A stretch of DNA of 64,000 bases from Cellvibrio sp. UBA7671 (GTDB lineage: Bacteria; Pseudomonadota; Gammaproteobacteria; Pseudomonadales; Cellvibrionaceae): assembly GCA_002483145.1 (NCBI GenBank), contig DLHJ01000018.1, positions 29,636 to 93,635 of the forward strand. Reading direction: 5' to 3'. Shown here one piece after another: positions 46,241 to 55,605 of this stretch. A program made the translations under genes and the position numbers. Under the pieces are notes generated by a model. The model was given only the letters and a program-made list of their open reading frames with translations, ran no database searches and was not told the DNA's origin. Position 1 is the stretch's first letter. Each line of letters starts with the position of its first letter.

Positions 46241-47185
46241 TTACAGTTTTGCCAAGGCTTTTATGTGCGCAACTGCGCAGCGTCCTAGGCCTAATAAATC
46301 ATAACCACCTTCGAGTGTGGATACGATGCCCTTGCACTGCTGCTCGGCTGCAAGTTGTTTGCTCTCATCCATAAGGATTCGCAATTTTTGCGTGATCCAG
46401 AAATAATCCTGCTCCACCAAACTGATCGACGACATGTCGTCATCAATATAGGCATCAAAACCTGCCGATATTAAGATCAACTGCGGTTTGAATTTTTCCA
46501 GTGCTGGAAACCAATGTTCGCTGATTGCCGTGCGAAACCCTTCACTGCGGCAGGTGGCTGGCAGAGGTGTATTAAGGATATGCGCGGGTACATCGTCAAT
46601 ATTGGTGTTGGGGTAAAACGGATGTTGAAAACTGGAGCAAAATAAAACGCGTGGGTCATTTAAAAAAATATCCTGTGTGCCATTGCCATGGTGAACATCA
46701 AAATCAACTATGGCAACACGTTCCAATCCATAAATTGCCAGAGCATGTGCTGCGGCAATCGCAACATTATTAAAAATGCAAAAGCCCATTGCGCGTGCGC
46801 GTTCCGCATGGTGACCAGGTGGGCGGACATTGCAAAATACTGCATCGGTTTCTCCTCGCATCACCATATCAACCCCCATAACCGCTGCGCCGGCAGCATG
46901 GCGCGCAGCGCGCAATGTGTGTGGCGATAAATACACATCATCCGCAAAAAAATAAATTCCTTCGCTGGGCGTGGCGCGAGTAATCGCATGCAAGTGTTCA
47001 AGTGTATGCACCCGCAATAATTGTTCATCAGTTGCGGTGGGTGCTTCAAGCTGATATAGCAAACCATCAATACCATTGGCCATGAGTTGATTATTGATAG
47101 CGTCTATCCGTTCCGGGCGCTCGGGGTGGCCAGCTGGCATATGATGTTGGTGGCAGCTGGGGTGGCTAATCAATGTGGCAATCAT
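46241..47185 (-). CDS. Histone-deacetylase-family protein (class II-like deacylase)
   Basis: 314 residues. Active-site blocks are complete: RPPGHHAERARAMGFCIFNN (His pair), DFDVHHGNGTQDIF (zinc Asp/His), SAGFDAYIDD (zinc Asp) and EGGYDLLGLG (catalytic Tyr). Bacterial members deacylate polyamines or protein lysines. It converges with the Pat-like acetyltransferase gene, 14 bp apart, so acetylation and deacetylation genes sit back to back. No special leader was found. Confidence 0.9.
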   Translation of the reverse strand: MIATLISHPSCHQHHMPAGHPERPERIDAINNQLMANGIDGLLYQLEAPTATDEQLLRVHTLEHLHAITRATPSEGIYFFADDVYLSPHTLRAARHAAGAAVMGVDMVMRGETDAVFCNVRPPGHHAERARAMGFCIFNNVAIAAAHALAIYGLERVAIVDFDVHHGNGTQDIFLNDPRVLFCSSFQHPFYPNTNIDDVPAHILNTPLPATCRSEGFRTAISEHWFPALEKFKPQLILISAGFDAYIDDDMSSISLVEQDYFWITQKLRILMDESKQLAAEQQCKGIVSTLEGGYDLLGLGRCAVAHIKALAKL

Positions 47186-47216
47186 AGTAGTTAGCTAGTC
47201 CTTAACTTTGTGACAT

Positions 47217-47242
47217 AAAAAAGGAACCTGAAGGTTCCTTTT
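47217..47242 (-). terminator. Rho-independent terminator of purD
   Basis: A perfect 10-bp stem (47219-47228 with 47233-47242) with a 4-nt loop and a T-run on the minus strand, 20 bp after the purD stop. Confidence 0.9.
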
Positions 47243-47261
47243 ATCTGCTGTGCATAAATAA

Positions 47262-48551
47262 CTATTTGTTCTGCTCGCGTGCAATTGCGCGGTAGGCAAT
47301 ATCCTTGCGGTAGAACATGCCTTTCCAACTGATTTGTTCGGCGAGTTTGTACGCGCGTTGCTGCGCTTCCAACACGCTATTGCCCAATGCTGTTGCGCAG
47401 AGTACGCGGCCGCCATTGGTTACAGTGTTGCTGTTTTTTGTGGTGGTGCCGGCGTGGAAAATTTTCTCACCTGCAATTTCAGTGGTCGGTAAACCAGAAA
47501 TCACATCACCTTTATCGTAAGCATCCGGGTAGCCACCGGCCGCGAGTACAACGCCAACCGATGCGCGCGTATCCCAATCGGCAGTGGTTTTATCCAAATC
47601 ACCTTTCAGTGCAGCTAAACAAAGTTCAACTAAATCGGATTGCAAACGCAGCATAATCGGTTGGGTTTCCGGATCACCAAAGCGGCAATTATATTCAATT
47701 ACTTTTGCATTGCCGGCGGCGTCAATCATCAGGCCAGCATATAAAAATCCGACGTAAGTATTACCTTCCGCCGCCATACCATTTACGGTGGGGTAAATAA
47801 TGTCTTTCATTACGCGGTCGTGCACAGCTTGTGTCACGACGGGGGCAGGGGAGTATGCGCCCATGCCGCCAGTGTTGGGGCCGGTATCGCCATCGCCAAC
47901 GCGTTTGTGATCCTGACTGGTTGCCATGGGTAATACATTTTTACCATCAACCATCACGATAAAACTGGCTTCTTCGCCAGCTAAAAATTCTTCGATCACC
48001 ACGCGACAACCGGCATCACCAAATGCATTGCCGGACAGCATATCGCGTACAGCATCTTCAGCTTGTTGCAAGGTTTCGGCAACAATTACGCCTTTGCCTG
48101 CAGCGAGGCCGTCGGCTTTAATAACAATCGGTGCACCTTTTTCACGCAAGTAAGCGAGAGCAGGTTCAACCTCGATAAAGTTTTGGTAATCAGCCGTCGG
48201 GATTTTGTGGCGCGCAAGAAAATCTTTAGTAAAGGCTTTGGAGCCTTCCAACTGTGCTGCGCCTTTGCTCGGGCCAAAGCACAATAATTTGCGCGTTTGA
48301 AAATAATCCACCACACCGGCAACCAGTGGAACTTCAGGTCCGACAATGGTTAAGCCGACATTATTATTTTCAGCAAAATTTGCCAGCGCTTCAAAATTTA
48401 AAACATCAATGGCGATGTTTTCCAATTTGGGTTCCAGTGCAGTGCCGGCATTGCCCGGCGCTACAAATACTGTTTCGACTTGCGGGCTTTGCGCTGCTTT
48501 CCATGCGAGTGCATGTTCGCGGCCGCCGCTGCCAATAATTAATACATTCAT
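47262..48551 (-). CDS. purD: Phosphoribosylamine--glycine ligase
   Basis: 429 residues. ATP-grasp enzyme of purine synthesis that joins phosphoribosylamine and glycine to GAR. Blocks: MNVLIIGSGGREHALAWKAA, ADGLAAGKGVIVAET and GFLYAGLMIDAAGNAKVIEYN, with the metal-binding Glu and Asn. Located after purH as in Pseudomonas and E. coli. Confidence 0.97.
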   Translation of the reverse strand: MNVLIIGSGGREHALAWKAAQSPQVETVFVAPGNAGTALEPKLENIAIDVLNFEALANFAENNNVGLTIVGPEVPLVAGVVDYFQTRKLLCFGPSKGAAQLEGSKAFTKDFLARHKIPTADYQNFIEVEPALAYLREKGAPIVIKADGLAAGKGVIVAETLQQAEDAVRDMLSGNAFGDAGCRVVIEEFLAGEEASFIVMVDGKNVLPMATSQDHKRVGDGDTGPNTGGMGAYSPAPVVTQAVHDRVMKDIIYPTVNGMAAEGNTYVGFLYAGLMIDAAGNAKVIEYNCRFGDPETQPIMLRLQSDLVELCLAALKGDLDKTTADWDTRASVGVVLAAGGYPDAYDKGDVISGLPTTEIAGEKIFHAGTTTKNSNTVTNGGRVLCATALGNSVLEAQQRAYKLAEQISWKGMFYRKDIAYRAIAREQNK

Positions 48552-48582
48552 ACATCAATCCACAAAATTAAAATCGCGAAGC

Positions 48583-48606
48583 AAAAACTCCCGCGATGCG
48601 GGAGTT
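48583..48606 (-). terminator. Intercistronic terminator between purH and purD
   Basis: A 9-bp stem (48586-48594 with 48598-48606), 3-nt loop, and TTTTT on the minus strand, just after the purH stop. Termination here would lower purD expression relative to purH unless purD has its own promoter. Confidence 0.8.
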
Positions 48607-48614
48607 GGCGAAAA

Positions 48615-50195
48615 TTAATGTCTAAAATGGCGCATACCGGTGAAAACCATCGCCATACCGTGCTCGTCGGCTGCGGCGATAACTTCTGCATCGCGCATTG
48701 AACCGCCGGGTTGGATTACCGCAGCAATGCCCACTTTCGCGGCGTTGTCGATACCATCGCGGAAAGGGAAGAATGCGTCGGAAGCCATTACCGAACCGGC
48801 AACTTGCAAACCGGCGTGCTCTGCTTTAATTGCAGCGATACGTGCGGAATTTACGCGGCTCATTTGGCCTGCGCCAACACCGATGGTGTGTTTGTTTTTT
48901 GCGTAAATGATGGCATTGGATTTTACAAACTTGGCGACTTTCCATGCGAACAGCAAATCCTGAATTTCTGCTGCAGTGGGTGCACGCTTGGTGACGATTT
49001 TTAAATCGCTTTCGGTGATGATGCCGTCATCGCGATCTTGCACCAACAAACCACCGTTAACACGTTTGTAATCCAAACCTTTGACGCGGACGTTGTTCCA
49101 TTCGCCAGTTGCAAGCAGGCGTACATTTTGTTTTGTTTTTACAACTTCGAGCGCTTCTGCTGAAACGCTTGGTGCAATAATGACTTCAACAAATTGGCGT
49201 TCAACAATCGCTTTGGCTGTTTCAGCATCCAATTCGCGGTTGAATGCGATGATTCCGCCGAATGCTGATTCGCTATCAGTTGAGTAGGCCAGGTCGTAGG
49301 CGTGTTTAATTGATTCTGCTACCGCAACACCACAAGGGTTAGCGTGTTTCACAATAACGCATGCAGGTTCGCTAAAGGATTTTACGGTTTCCAGTGCAGC
49401 ATCTGTATCGGCAACATTGTTATAAGAAAGCTCTTTACCTTGCAATTGTTTTGCAGAGGCTATACCAACTTCCTGCGGATTTTTTTCAACATAGAAAGCG
49501 GCTTTTTGGTGTGGGTTTTCACCGTAGCGCATTTCTTGTGCTTTGATAAATTGGGTGTTGAACGTGCGCGGGAAGTCAGCGCTGCCGCCTTCTACCAAAC
49601 GACCAAAATAATTGGCGATGGCACCATCATAAGCGGCGGTGTGTTCGTAGGCTTTAATCGCCAAATCGAAACGGGTTTTCAGCGAAGTGCTGCCGTTGTT
49701 GGCTTTCATTTCTGCAAGAATCGTTGCGTAGTCTGATGCGTTAACAACAATGTTTACGTGTGCGTGGTTTTTTGCCGCGGCGCGAACCATGGTGGGGCCA
49801 CCGATATCGATATTTTCTACGGCGTCTTCCAATGAGCAATCTTTATTGGCAACGGTTTTTTCAAATGGGTAGAGGTTTACTACGACCATATCAATAGCAT
49901 TGATACCGTGTTGTACCATCACGCCTTCGTCGATTCCGCGACGGCCTAAAATGCCGCCGTGTACTTTCGGATGCAGGGTCTTTACGCGGCCGTCCATCAT
50001 TTCCGGGAAGCCGGTGTAGTCAGAGACTTCAATCGCAGGGATCTTGTTGTCGGTGAGCAATTTAAAGGTGCCACCGGTTGATAAAATTTCTACGCCTTGG
50101 GCGTGCAGGGCTTGGGCAAATTCGACAATGCCGGTTTTATCGGACACGCTGATTAACGCGCGTTTTACCGCAACAAGATCGGAAGTGTTAGACAT
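48615..50195 (-). CDS. purH: Bifunctional AICAR formyltransferase / IMP cyclohydrolase
   Basis: 526 residues. The N-terminal MGS-like IMP cyclohydrolase domain ([40 protein letters not shown]) is followed by the transformylase domain with [14 protein letters not shown] (catalytic Lys-His) and [18 protein letters not shown]. Together these perform the last two steps to IMP. A terminator separates it from fis upstream and another from purD downstream. Confidence 0.97.
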   Translation of the reverse strand: MSNTSDLVAVKRALISVSDKTGIVEFAQALHAQGVEILSTGGTFKLLTDNKIPAIEVSDYTGFPEMMDGRVKTLHPKVHGGILGRRGIDEGVMVQHGINAIDMVVVNLYPFEKTVANKDCSLEDAVENIDIGGPTMVRAAAKNHAHVNIVVNASDYATILAEMKANNGSTSLKTRFDLAIKAYEHTAAYDGAIANYFGRLVEGGSADFPRTFNTQFIKAQEMRYGENPHQKAAFYVEKNPQEVGIASAKQLQGKELSYNNVADTDAALETVKSFSEPACVIVKHANPCGVAVAESIKHAYDLAYSTDSESAFGGIIAFNRELDAETAKAIVERQFVEVIIAPSVSAEALEVVKTKQNVRLLATGEWNNVRVKGLDYKRVNGGLLVQDRDDGIITESDLKIVTKRAPTAAEIQDLLFAWKVAKFVKSNAIIYAKNKHTIGVGAGQMSRVNSARIAAIKAEHAGLQVAGSVMASDAFFPFRDGIDNAAKVGIAAVIQPGGSMRDAEVIAAADEHGMAMVFTGMRHFRH

Positions 50196-50230
50196 ACGCA
50201 GTTCCCATGTAAGTGAAAAATTAAACTGTT

Positions 50231-50270
50231 AAAAAGCAAAAGGGGTGGAAATAAATTGCCACCCCTTTTT
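50231..50270 (-). terminator. Rho-independent terminator after fis
   Basis: An 11-bp stem (50238-50248 with 50259-50269) with a 10-nt loop and downstream T-tracts (TTTTGCTTTTT) on the minus strand, between fis and purH. Confidence 0.85.
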
Positions 50271-50294
50271 GATTGCCATGCGGCGCTGGAAAAA

Positions 50295-50591
50295 TTACAG
50301 CAGACCGTATTGCTTCAATTTTTTACGCAGTGTGCCACGGTTCAGGCCCAGCACTTGTGCAGCGCGGGTTTGGTTGTGGCGGGTATATTTCAATACGATT
50401 TCAAGCATCGGCGCTTCTACTTCTGCCTGAACCATTTCGTAAACGTTGCTAACCTCTTGACCATCGAGATGCTTGAAATAATTTTCCATTGCCTGCTCTA
50501 CGCAGCCGCGCAGCGATTGAGCTTGTACTGGTTGGTTGGGGTTTGCAGCTTGTGCTGGGGTTGATTCAGCAAAGAAAGTTGCGGTATTCAT
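50295..50591 (-). CDS. fis: DNA-binding protein Fis
   Basis: 98 residues, the family length. The C-terminal helix-turn-helix TRHNQTRAAQVLGLNRGTLRKKL and the preceding dimerisation helices (LRGCVEQAMENYFKHLDGQE) are typical. Fis bends DNA and controls growth-phase expression of stable RNA and other genes. The ATG overlaps the dusB stop (ATGA), the conserved dusB-fis coupling. Confidence 0.97.
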   Translation of the reverse strand: MNTATFFAESTPAQAANPNQPVQAQSLRGCVEQAMENYFKHLDGQEVSNVYEMVQAEVEAPMLEIVLKYTRHNQTRAAQVLGLNRGTLRKKLKQYGLL

Positions 50592-51577
50592 GCGGCTTTT
50601 TCCTCTTTCGTAAGCAGCTGTTCAAAGAAATTTTGAATGCTGGTTTGTTGTTCTTCTGCATTATCTATAGCGTTAAAGGTTTTGCGAAATGCTTCGCTGC
50701 CAGGAACCGTTTGCAGATACCAACTCGCATGTTTGCGAGCGATACGCGGGCCCATAAACTCACCATAAAAACGGTACAGCTCACACAGATGGGTACATAA
50801 AATGTCTCTGACTTCAGTCAGCGACGGTTCGGGTAATTGCTCACCGGTACGCAGGTAATGCGCAATTTCCCGGAATATCCAGGGGCGACCTTGCGCCGCC
50901 CGTCCAATCATCACCGCTGCTGCACCCGTGTGATCCAACACGGCTTTGGCTTTGTGCGGTGAATCTATATCGCCATTGGCAAATACAGGAATGTTCACTG
51001 CATTCACTACACTGGCGATGGTGTCGTACTCGGCTGCGCCCAAAAAGGCGTCGGCGCGAGTGCGACCGTGAAGTGCGAGGGCTTGTATGCCGGCATCTTC
51101 AGCGATGCGTGCAATACGCACAGCATTGCGTTCTTCATTGCTCCAGCCAGTGCGAAATTTCAATGTGACCGGAATGTCCACTGAACTTACCACTGCCTGC
51201 AAAATATCGGCGACGAGCTGCTCATCTTTCAGAAGGGCAGAGCCGGCGGCTTTTTTACATACTTTCTTGGCGGGGCAACCCATATTGATATCAATAATCT
51301 GGGCGCCGTTGGCCGCATTAAGGCGTGCTGCCTCAGCCATCATTTCCGGATCACCACCGGCAATTTGCACTGCGATAGGTTCGGCCTCGCCGTTGTGATC
51401 CATGCGCAGGCTGCTTTTACGGCTGCTCCATAAGCTGGAGTCAGCGGTGAGCATTTCCGATATCACCAAACCCGCGCCCAATGAACGGCACAATTGACGG
51501 AAAGGCCGGTCAGTAACCCCTGCCATAGGCGCGAGGATGACCTGACTGTCAATGCAATAGGAGCCGATAGTAAACAC
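50588..51577 (-). CDS. dusB: tRNA-dihydrouridine synthase B
   Basis: 329 residues, starting at a GTG (51577) by homology of VFTIGSYCIDSQVILAPMAG; no strong ribosome-binding site is seen. FMN TIM barrel: LAPMAGVTDRPFRQLCR, the active-site Cys in INMGCPAKKVCKKAAGSALL, and NGDIDSPHKAKAVLDHTGA. It reduces uridine at position 17 of tRNA. First gene of the dusB-fis operon. Confidence 0.95.
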   Translation of the reverse strand: MFTIGSYCIDSQVILAPMAGVTDRPFRQLCRSLGAGLVISEMLTADSSLWSSRKSSLRMDHNGEAEPIAVQIAGGDPEMMAEAARLNAANGAQIIDINMGCPAKKVCKKAAGSALLKDEQLVADILQAVVSSVDIPVTLKFRTGWSNEERNAVRIARIAEDAGIQALALHGRTRADAFLGAAEYDTIASVVNAVNIPVFANGDIDSPHKAKAVLDHTGAAAVMIGRAAQGRPWIFREIAHYLRTGEQLPEPSLTEVRDILCTHLCELYRFYGEFMGPRIARKHASWYLQTVPGSEAFRKTFNAIDNAEEQQTSIQNFFEQLLTKEEKAA

Positions 51578-51684
51578 GTGGCTGGCTTTTAGTGATGAAT
51601 CGTTGTAGTTGCGGTTGCGCCGAAAGTGCCGGTTTCACCTGGGTTTCCCCTGTATCAAATTTGTACTGGGACCCTGCATAAAAG

Positions 51685-51796
51685 GGTCGCCATAATACCC
51701 GTTTGGACAGGGGTTGGGAACGTAAAAAGCATAAAAAATGGCGTTTTTTTGAGCGATAAAAATGGGTTTTTTAGTCGTTTTTGGTTGCAAAAAAAA
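51685..51796 (-). promoter_or_regulatory. dusB-fis promoter with upstream phased A-tracts
   Basis: TTCCCA (51715-51720) and TATTAT (51692-51697) at 17-bp spacing form a sigma70-type promoter, with a GC-rich discriminator after the -10 box. Immediately upstream are seven A or T tracts of 5-8 bases with centres near 51726, 51736, 51747, 51760, 51770, 51780 and 51793. They lie roughly 10-13 bp apart, predicting a bent UP-type region from about -40 to -110. Confidence 0.5.
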
Positions 51797-51821
51797 GTGA
51801 TTTGGGGCAGCCACGCCTGGC

Positions 51822-52757
51822 TTACTGATTGATAGGGTCGTAGAGGTAGGTTTCGTAGTCGTGCGCTAAATGTTTTATTAGGGGATTTTCCAGTTTAATG
51901 AGGTTGCGCTGTTTTAATTGTGCGCGCGTAAGTGTGTGCATGTGGCGCTTGCTCCAAAGTTCATTGAAGGAGCCATCATTGTAGGCGATCTCCAATCCCT
52001 TTTGTACGCGATGAAGTGCTGCTTGACTGTCTTTGTGTGCGAAGAAAAATTTAGGTAGTGGGTAGTAGAGAGCCAGATGGGTGTCGCTTGTGAGCCCTAG
52101 GCTATTGGGATCCTGTTGTTCGTAGAAAAACTCACTGGCGCCGCGGCAGAAGAAATCAACCCTACCTGCCTTGGTCATGCGGAACAAGCTGACAACACTG
52201 TTGGATTCAATGACTTGCAAGTCGTTATGGCGTAGGATTTTGCCATCTGCCCAGCCGATACCTATACCAAAATGATAATCCTTGAGTTGGTCGAGGCGCG
52301 TAACGCTTCTGGCCGTGGCATTGAGTGAGTCGCGCATAAAACAAATGCGGTAGCTGAGTGCGCCCCGGTCAAGCGGAAAAGGGATGAAGGCCAGTTTTTC
52401 CTGTTCGGCCAATTCATCTTCGTAACTCATTTGCAGGATGAGGTTGGGGTAGACGTTATGGCTCAGGGCGACCAGCGTGCGTGCACGGTTCATCGGGGGA
52501 ATGCCGTGCAGTTCATAGGGGCCAAATTCGGCGATGGTTTTGTCTAGCGCGAGTTTCAGGACTTCAACTTCATGCAGTACACGTTCGGCACTGTTCAGCT
52601 CGGGTAATTTATGGGTGACGATTAATGGAGTCAGTGGGCTAGTTTGCGCGGCGCAGTCTGACGCTAGTATGCAAAGGGCGAACAACATCATCAAGTTGCG
52701 CAGCGCGCGCGACCTGGAAGATTCTAAAATACAATTGCCGATAGATCCAGGTTCCAT
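51822..52757 (-). CDS. Periplasmic substrate-binding-like protein
   Basis: 311 residues. The basic start and hydrophobic core (about 20-38, NLMMLFALCILASDCAAQ) indicate a signal peptide; an ATG at 52691 is another possible start. The pattern PPMNRARTLVALSHNVYPNL and the two-lobed layout resemble the extracellular solute-binding family 3 fold. YYPLPKFFFAHKDSQAALHRVQKGLEIAYNDGS matches the hinge-to-second-lobe part. No transporter genes adjoin it, so it may be a sensor-type or orphan binding protein. It sits between the DUF3426 gene and dusB, which are neighbours in Pseudomonas. Confidence 0.65.
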   Translation of the reverse strand: MEPGSIGNCILESSRSRALRNLMMLFALCILASDCAAQTSPLTPLIVTHKLPELNSAERVLHEVEVLKLALDKTIAEFGPYELHGIPPMNRARTLVALSHNVYPNLILQMSYEDELAEQEKLAFIPFPLDRGALSYRICFMRDSLNATARSVTRLDQLKDYHFGIGIGWADGKILRHNDLQVIESNSVVSLFRMTKAGRVDFFCRGASEFFYEQQDPNSLGLTSDTHLALYYPLPKFFFAHKDSQAALHRVQKGLEIAYNDGSFNELWSKRHMHTLTRAQLKQRNLIKLENPLIKHLAHDYETYLYDPINQ

Positions 52758-52846
52758 ATTGCGACCCGCTGTTTGCAGAAGCAGGCGGTCCTGTCGTTGT
52801 TGTTTGCAATCCTAAGTCTAGTCGCTGCCTTGGGGTAGCGCGACTG

Positions 52847-54505
52847 CTATTGGCGCGGAATGGATATGTGGTAATTCACGGCTTCAGGGCCCGGGTCTAC
52901 CAGATCCAGGGTTATGTGAATTTTCTGGTTTTGCGGCATCAGTTCCCGTCCGACCAGTTCACCGCCCAGATAATCCTTGGGAACAAATCGGCGCGATGCC
53001 ACCTGATTGTTATCAATATCGGTAAATACCAATACCAAATCGGGAAACGGCTGCTCAAAGGGTGCTCCATTGATCAGCATCACATCAACCGCCAATGCGC
53101 CTTGGGTATCCGGATGCTCGCGCACCACAAGATTGGACGCAAGAATTCGGCTGGTATCAACCAGTGTGGGTACCTGGCAGCCAAGGTAGGGGCACAAAAA
53201 CAGGTAGCCGGTGCGATAGGGCTCAACCCGACTGAAATAATCAAACTTGAACCAGCCGACCTGAACGGCCAGTGCGAGCAGGCCGAGGATACTGAGGGTT
53301 GGCCAGAGTTTGCGTTGATACCAGCGGCGCATGCGTTTGGCACTAAACTCAATCGGTGCCGGAATGATGTTCATCAGCAGCGCCGTGCGTGAACCGTCGT
53401 AAGAACGGATTTTGGGTTGGGTTTTGACCTGACGCTTGGGTGCATCGCTGTCTTCGTCGGCACTTTCTTCAGGCGTTTCGAAAATACTGGGGTCGAGGGC
53501 GGCTGGAGTGTTGGATTGTTTAAATCCCTGATTACTTGGCATCTGCGCCAGTTCATCGCTGATTATAAAATCGTCTGTAGCAGGTTGATTACCTGATGGG
53601 GCGGCTTGTTCTTCTTTCTCGCCCACAAGGCTAAATACCAAGCCGGGCGCAGGAGTTACGGCGGGTGCCGGTAGCTTTTCTGCTGCCTCATTCATTTGTT
53701 CTTTATTTACCGCATGGCTTTCAAATAATTCGTCATCGGCCAATTGTTCATCGGTCCTGGGTTTGAGTACTGCTAATTGAGGTGTGTCATCGTCCTCATC
53801 TTCGATGAGCATTTCTGCCCAGGATTCATCGGCGGTATTAGTCGAGTCTTCATCTGCATCCTTGTCGCGGATCTTGCGCTCAAAGAGCGATACATCGGAC
53901 TTTGGTGTTGTGTTGATATCCATAAACCCATCGAAGTCATAGCTTTTGCCTTCGGTTTTGCCGTCTTCCATGTCATCGCTGATCAAGATGTCATCGGTAT
54001 GTCCGAGCGATGACTTGTTGATAGTGCGTATAACCGGTTTGGCAGCCGGTGCTGGCGCAGGCTTCGGCGCAGGTGCTGCCGGTTTTGGGGTTTCAACCGA
54101 CAAGGGTTTTATAGCACTTAGGATATTGGATTGGTTGGTTGCCGCTGGTTTGCTTGCCGTAGGCAAGGTCGCTGTTGGCATCTGTACCGGTTTGGTCGGT
54201 GTGCTCGGCTTTGGCGTGGTAGGGGGGGGGCTTTTTGCAATGTCATTTTTTGCACCGGCAACCTTGGTAGTGACACCCGGTTTTATTGCTGTGGCTGGTT
54301 TGGCTGTGTCCTCTACTGCACCAGTATTTTTCGGGGCAGTAGGCGCCGTGGTACTGGCGACCAAATATTCCTGCGCCTTAAAGACATTCAAACAGGAACC
54401 ACAGCGAACTGCACCCTTGGCGGATTGCAGTTGGCTTGGCGTCACACGAAAAGCAGTCCCGCATTTGGGGCAGCGAGTGATCATTTGGTTGCTGGCTGAG
54501 GTCAT
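52847..54505 (-). CDS. DUF3426 protein with MJ0042-type zinc ribbon
   Basis: 552 residues. The N-terminal zinc finger TRCPKCGTAFRVTPSQLQ ... VRCGSCLNVF (about 10-44) has four Cys. A long Pro/Ala/Lys/Thr-rich and then acidic disordered region (about 50-370) follows. After a membrane helix (about 395-415, LWPTLSILGLLALAVQVGWF) the C-terminal domain (LVVREHPDTQGALAVDVMLIN) is the DUF3426 region, probably periplasmic. It is found next to prmA in many gammaproteobacteria; function unknown. Members often carry low-complexity linkers of this kind. Confidence 0.87.
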   Translation of the reverse strand: MTSASNQMITRCPKCGTAFRVTPSQLQSAKGAVRCGSCLNVFKAQEYLVASTTAPTAPKNTGAVEDTAKPATAIKPGVTTKVAGAKNDIAKSPPPTTPKPSTPTKPVQMPTATLPTASKPAATNQSNILSAIKPLSVETPKPAAPAPKPAPAPAAKPVIRTINKSSLGHTDDILISDDMEDGKTEGKSYDFDGFMDINTTPKSDVSLFERKIRDKDADEDSTNTADESWAEMLIEDEDDDTPQLAVLKPRTDEQLADDELFESHAVNKEQMNEAAEKLPAPAVTPAPGLVFSLVGEKEEQAAPSGNQPATDDFIISDELAQMPSNQGFKQSNTPAALDPSIFETPEESADEDSDAPKRQVKTQPKIRSYDGSRTALLMNIIPAPIEFSAKRMRRWYQRKLWPTLSILGLLALAVQVGWFKFDYFSRVEPYRTGYLFLCPYLGCQVPTLVDTSRILASNLVVREHPDTQGALAVDVMLINGAPFEQPFPDLVLVFTDIDNNQVASRRFVPKDYLGGELVGRELMPQNQKIHITLDLVDPGPEAVNYHISIPRQ

Positions 54506-54643
54506 GGTTTATTTGCTCTTGACACAGGGTGGGCCACAAAAACCCATTCAATTTGTTATCGATACCCAACAGTGTAACCAGCGCGAGACGTACGGTAAAT
54601 TCCGACGACAATCGGTAGCGACATTCTCCATCGGCAATGCCAA

Positions 54644-55525
54644 CTAGTGCACCTTTGTGGCGGTTAAACGCACCCATTCCTCCTGTTCGGCGATGGGGTC
54701 AAACACAAACCAGGGCTTGTATGCCGCCATGACGGTTTCGGCCTGTATTGAGAGTATCCCTGATAGGCAGAGTTTTCCGCCAATTTTTGTCATTGCGCTC
54801 AAAGCGGGTGCGAGTTCTGCCAAAGGGCCTGCGAGTATATTGGCGAGCATGACATCCACTTGCACTTCCGGGCACTGCGGCGGCAGATACACCGGCATGG
54901 CATCTTCCGGTAACTGATTGCGCTTGGCATTTTCAGTGGTGGCGAGCAGTGCCTGCGGATCTATATCAACACCGAACACTTTTTTCGCGCCCAGTAGCAG
55001 TGTTGCTATGCCGAGAATACCGGAGCCGCAGCCATAGTCGATAACCTCCTTGCCCGTAAAATCCTGCTGGTCGATCCACTGCATACACAAAAATGTAGTG
55101 GGATGGGTGCCGGTGCCAAAGGCGAGGCCGGGGTCGAGCATCAGGTTTACTTTTTCCGGCTCGGGTGGCTGTTGCCAACTGGGGCAAATCCACAGGCGCT
55201 CACCGCAGCGGATGGCGTGGTAGTTGGCCATCCATTCGCGTTCCCAGTCTTTATCTTCCAACTGCTCCCAATAATGCTCGGGCAGCGGATTGCCAAAGCG
55301 CCGCTCGGCGGTACTGATTGTCTTGGCGGTATCGATTTCTGCATCAAACAGGCCGGTAATTTTGACGCTATCCCAGAGTGGTGTTTCGCCCAGACCGGGT
55401 TCGAGAATGGGCTGGTCGGCATTGTCTTGCAGAGTGACGGATGCAGCGCCGCAAGCTAGCAGCGAATCTTCAAGGGATTCAGCATAGCGGCGGGTAGTGA
55501 TGATTTTGAGTTGAAGCCAAGGCAT
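54644..55525 (-). CDS. prmA: Ribosomal protein L11 methyltransferase
   Basis: 293 residues from the ATG at 55525 (the frame extends to 55558); E. coli PrmA has the same length. The SAM-binding motif EVIDYGCGSGILGIATLLLG and the post-motif LANILAGPLAELAPAL (NxxxxP-type) are intact. It trimethylates L11 on the ribosome. A terminator from accC precedes it, so it may have its own promoter. Confidence 0.95.
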   Translation of the reverse strand: MPWLQLKIITTRRYAESLEDSLLACGAASVTLQDNADQPILEPGLGETPLWDSVKITGLFDAEIDTAKTISTAERRFGNPLPEHYWEQLEDKDWEREWMANYHAIRCGERLWICPSWQQPPEPEKVNLMLDPGLAFGTGTHPTTFLCMQWIDQQDFTGKEVIDYGCGSGILGIATLLLGAKKVFGVDIDPQALLATTENAKRNQLPEDAMPVYLPPQCPEVQVDVMLANILAGPLAELAPALSAMTKIGGKLCLSGILSIQAETVMAAYKPWFVFDPIAEQEEWVRLTATKVH

Positions 55526-55561
55526 AGATAAATTCTTGATAGTTGTTGTGGAGCGCAACGT

Positions 55562-55587
55562 AAAAGGGCGCGATAAATCGCGCCCTT
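55562..55587 (-). terminator. Rho-independent terminator of the aroQ-accBC operon
   Basis: A perfect 10-bp stem (55564-55573 with 55578-55587), 4-nt loop, then TTTT on the minus strand, 19 bp after the accC stop. Confidence 0.88.
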
Positions 55588-55605
55588 CTGGTCAATCGGC
55601 TGGTA

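Noticed and set aside
53946..54647. 233-codon plus-strand ORF opposite the DUF3426 gene
   Set aside because: Gly/Ala/Val-rich translation of the antisense of a Pro/Ala/Thr-rich disordered linker; the minus-strand gene has a clear zinc ribbon and membrane helix.
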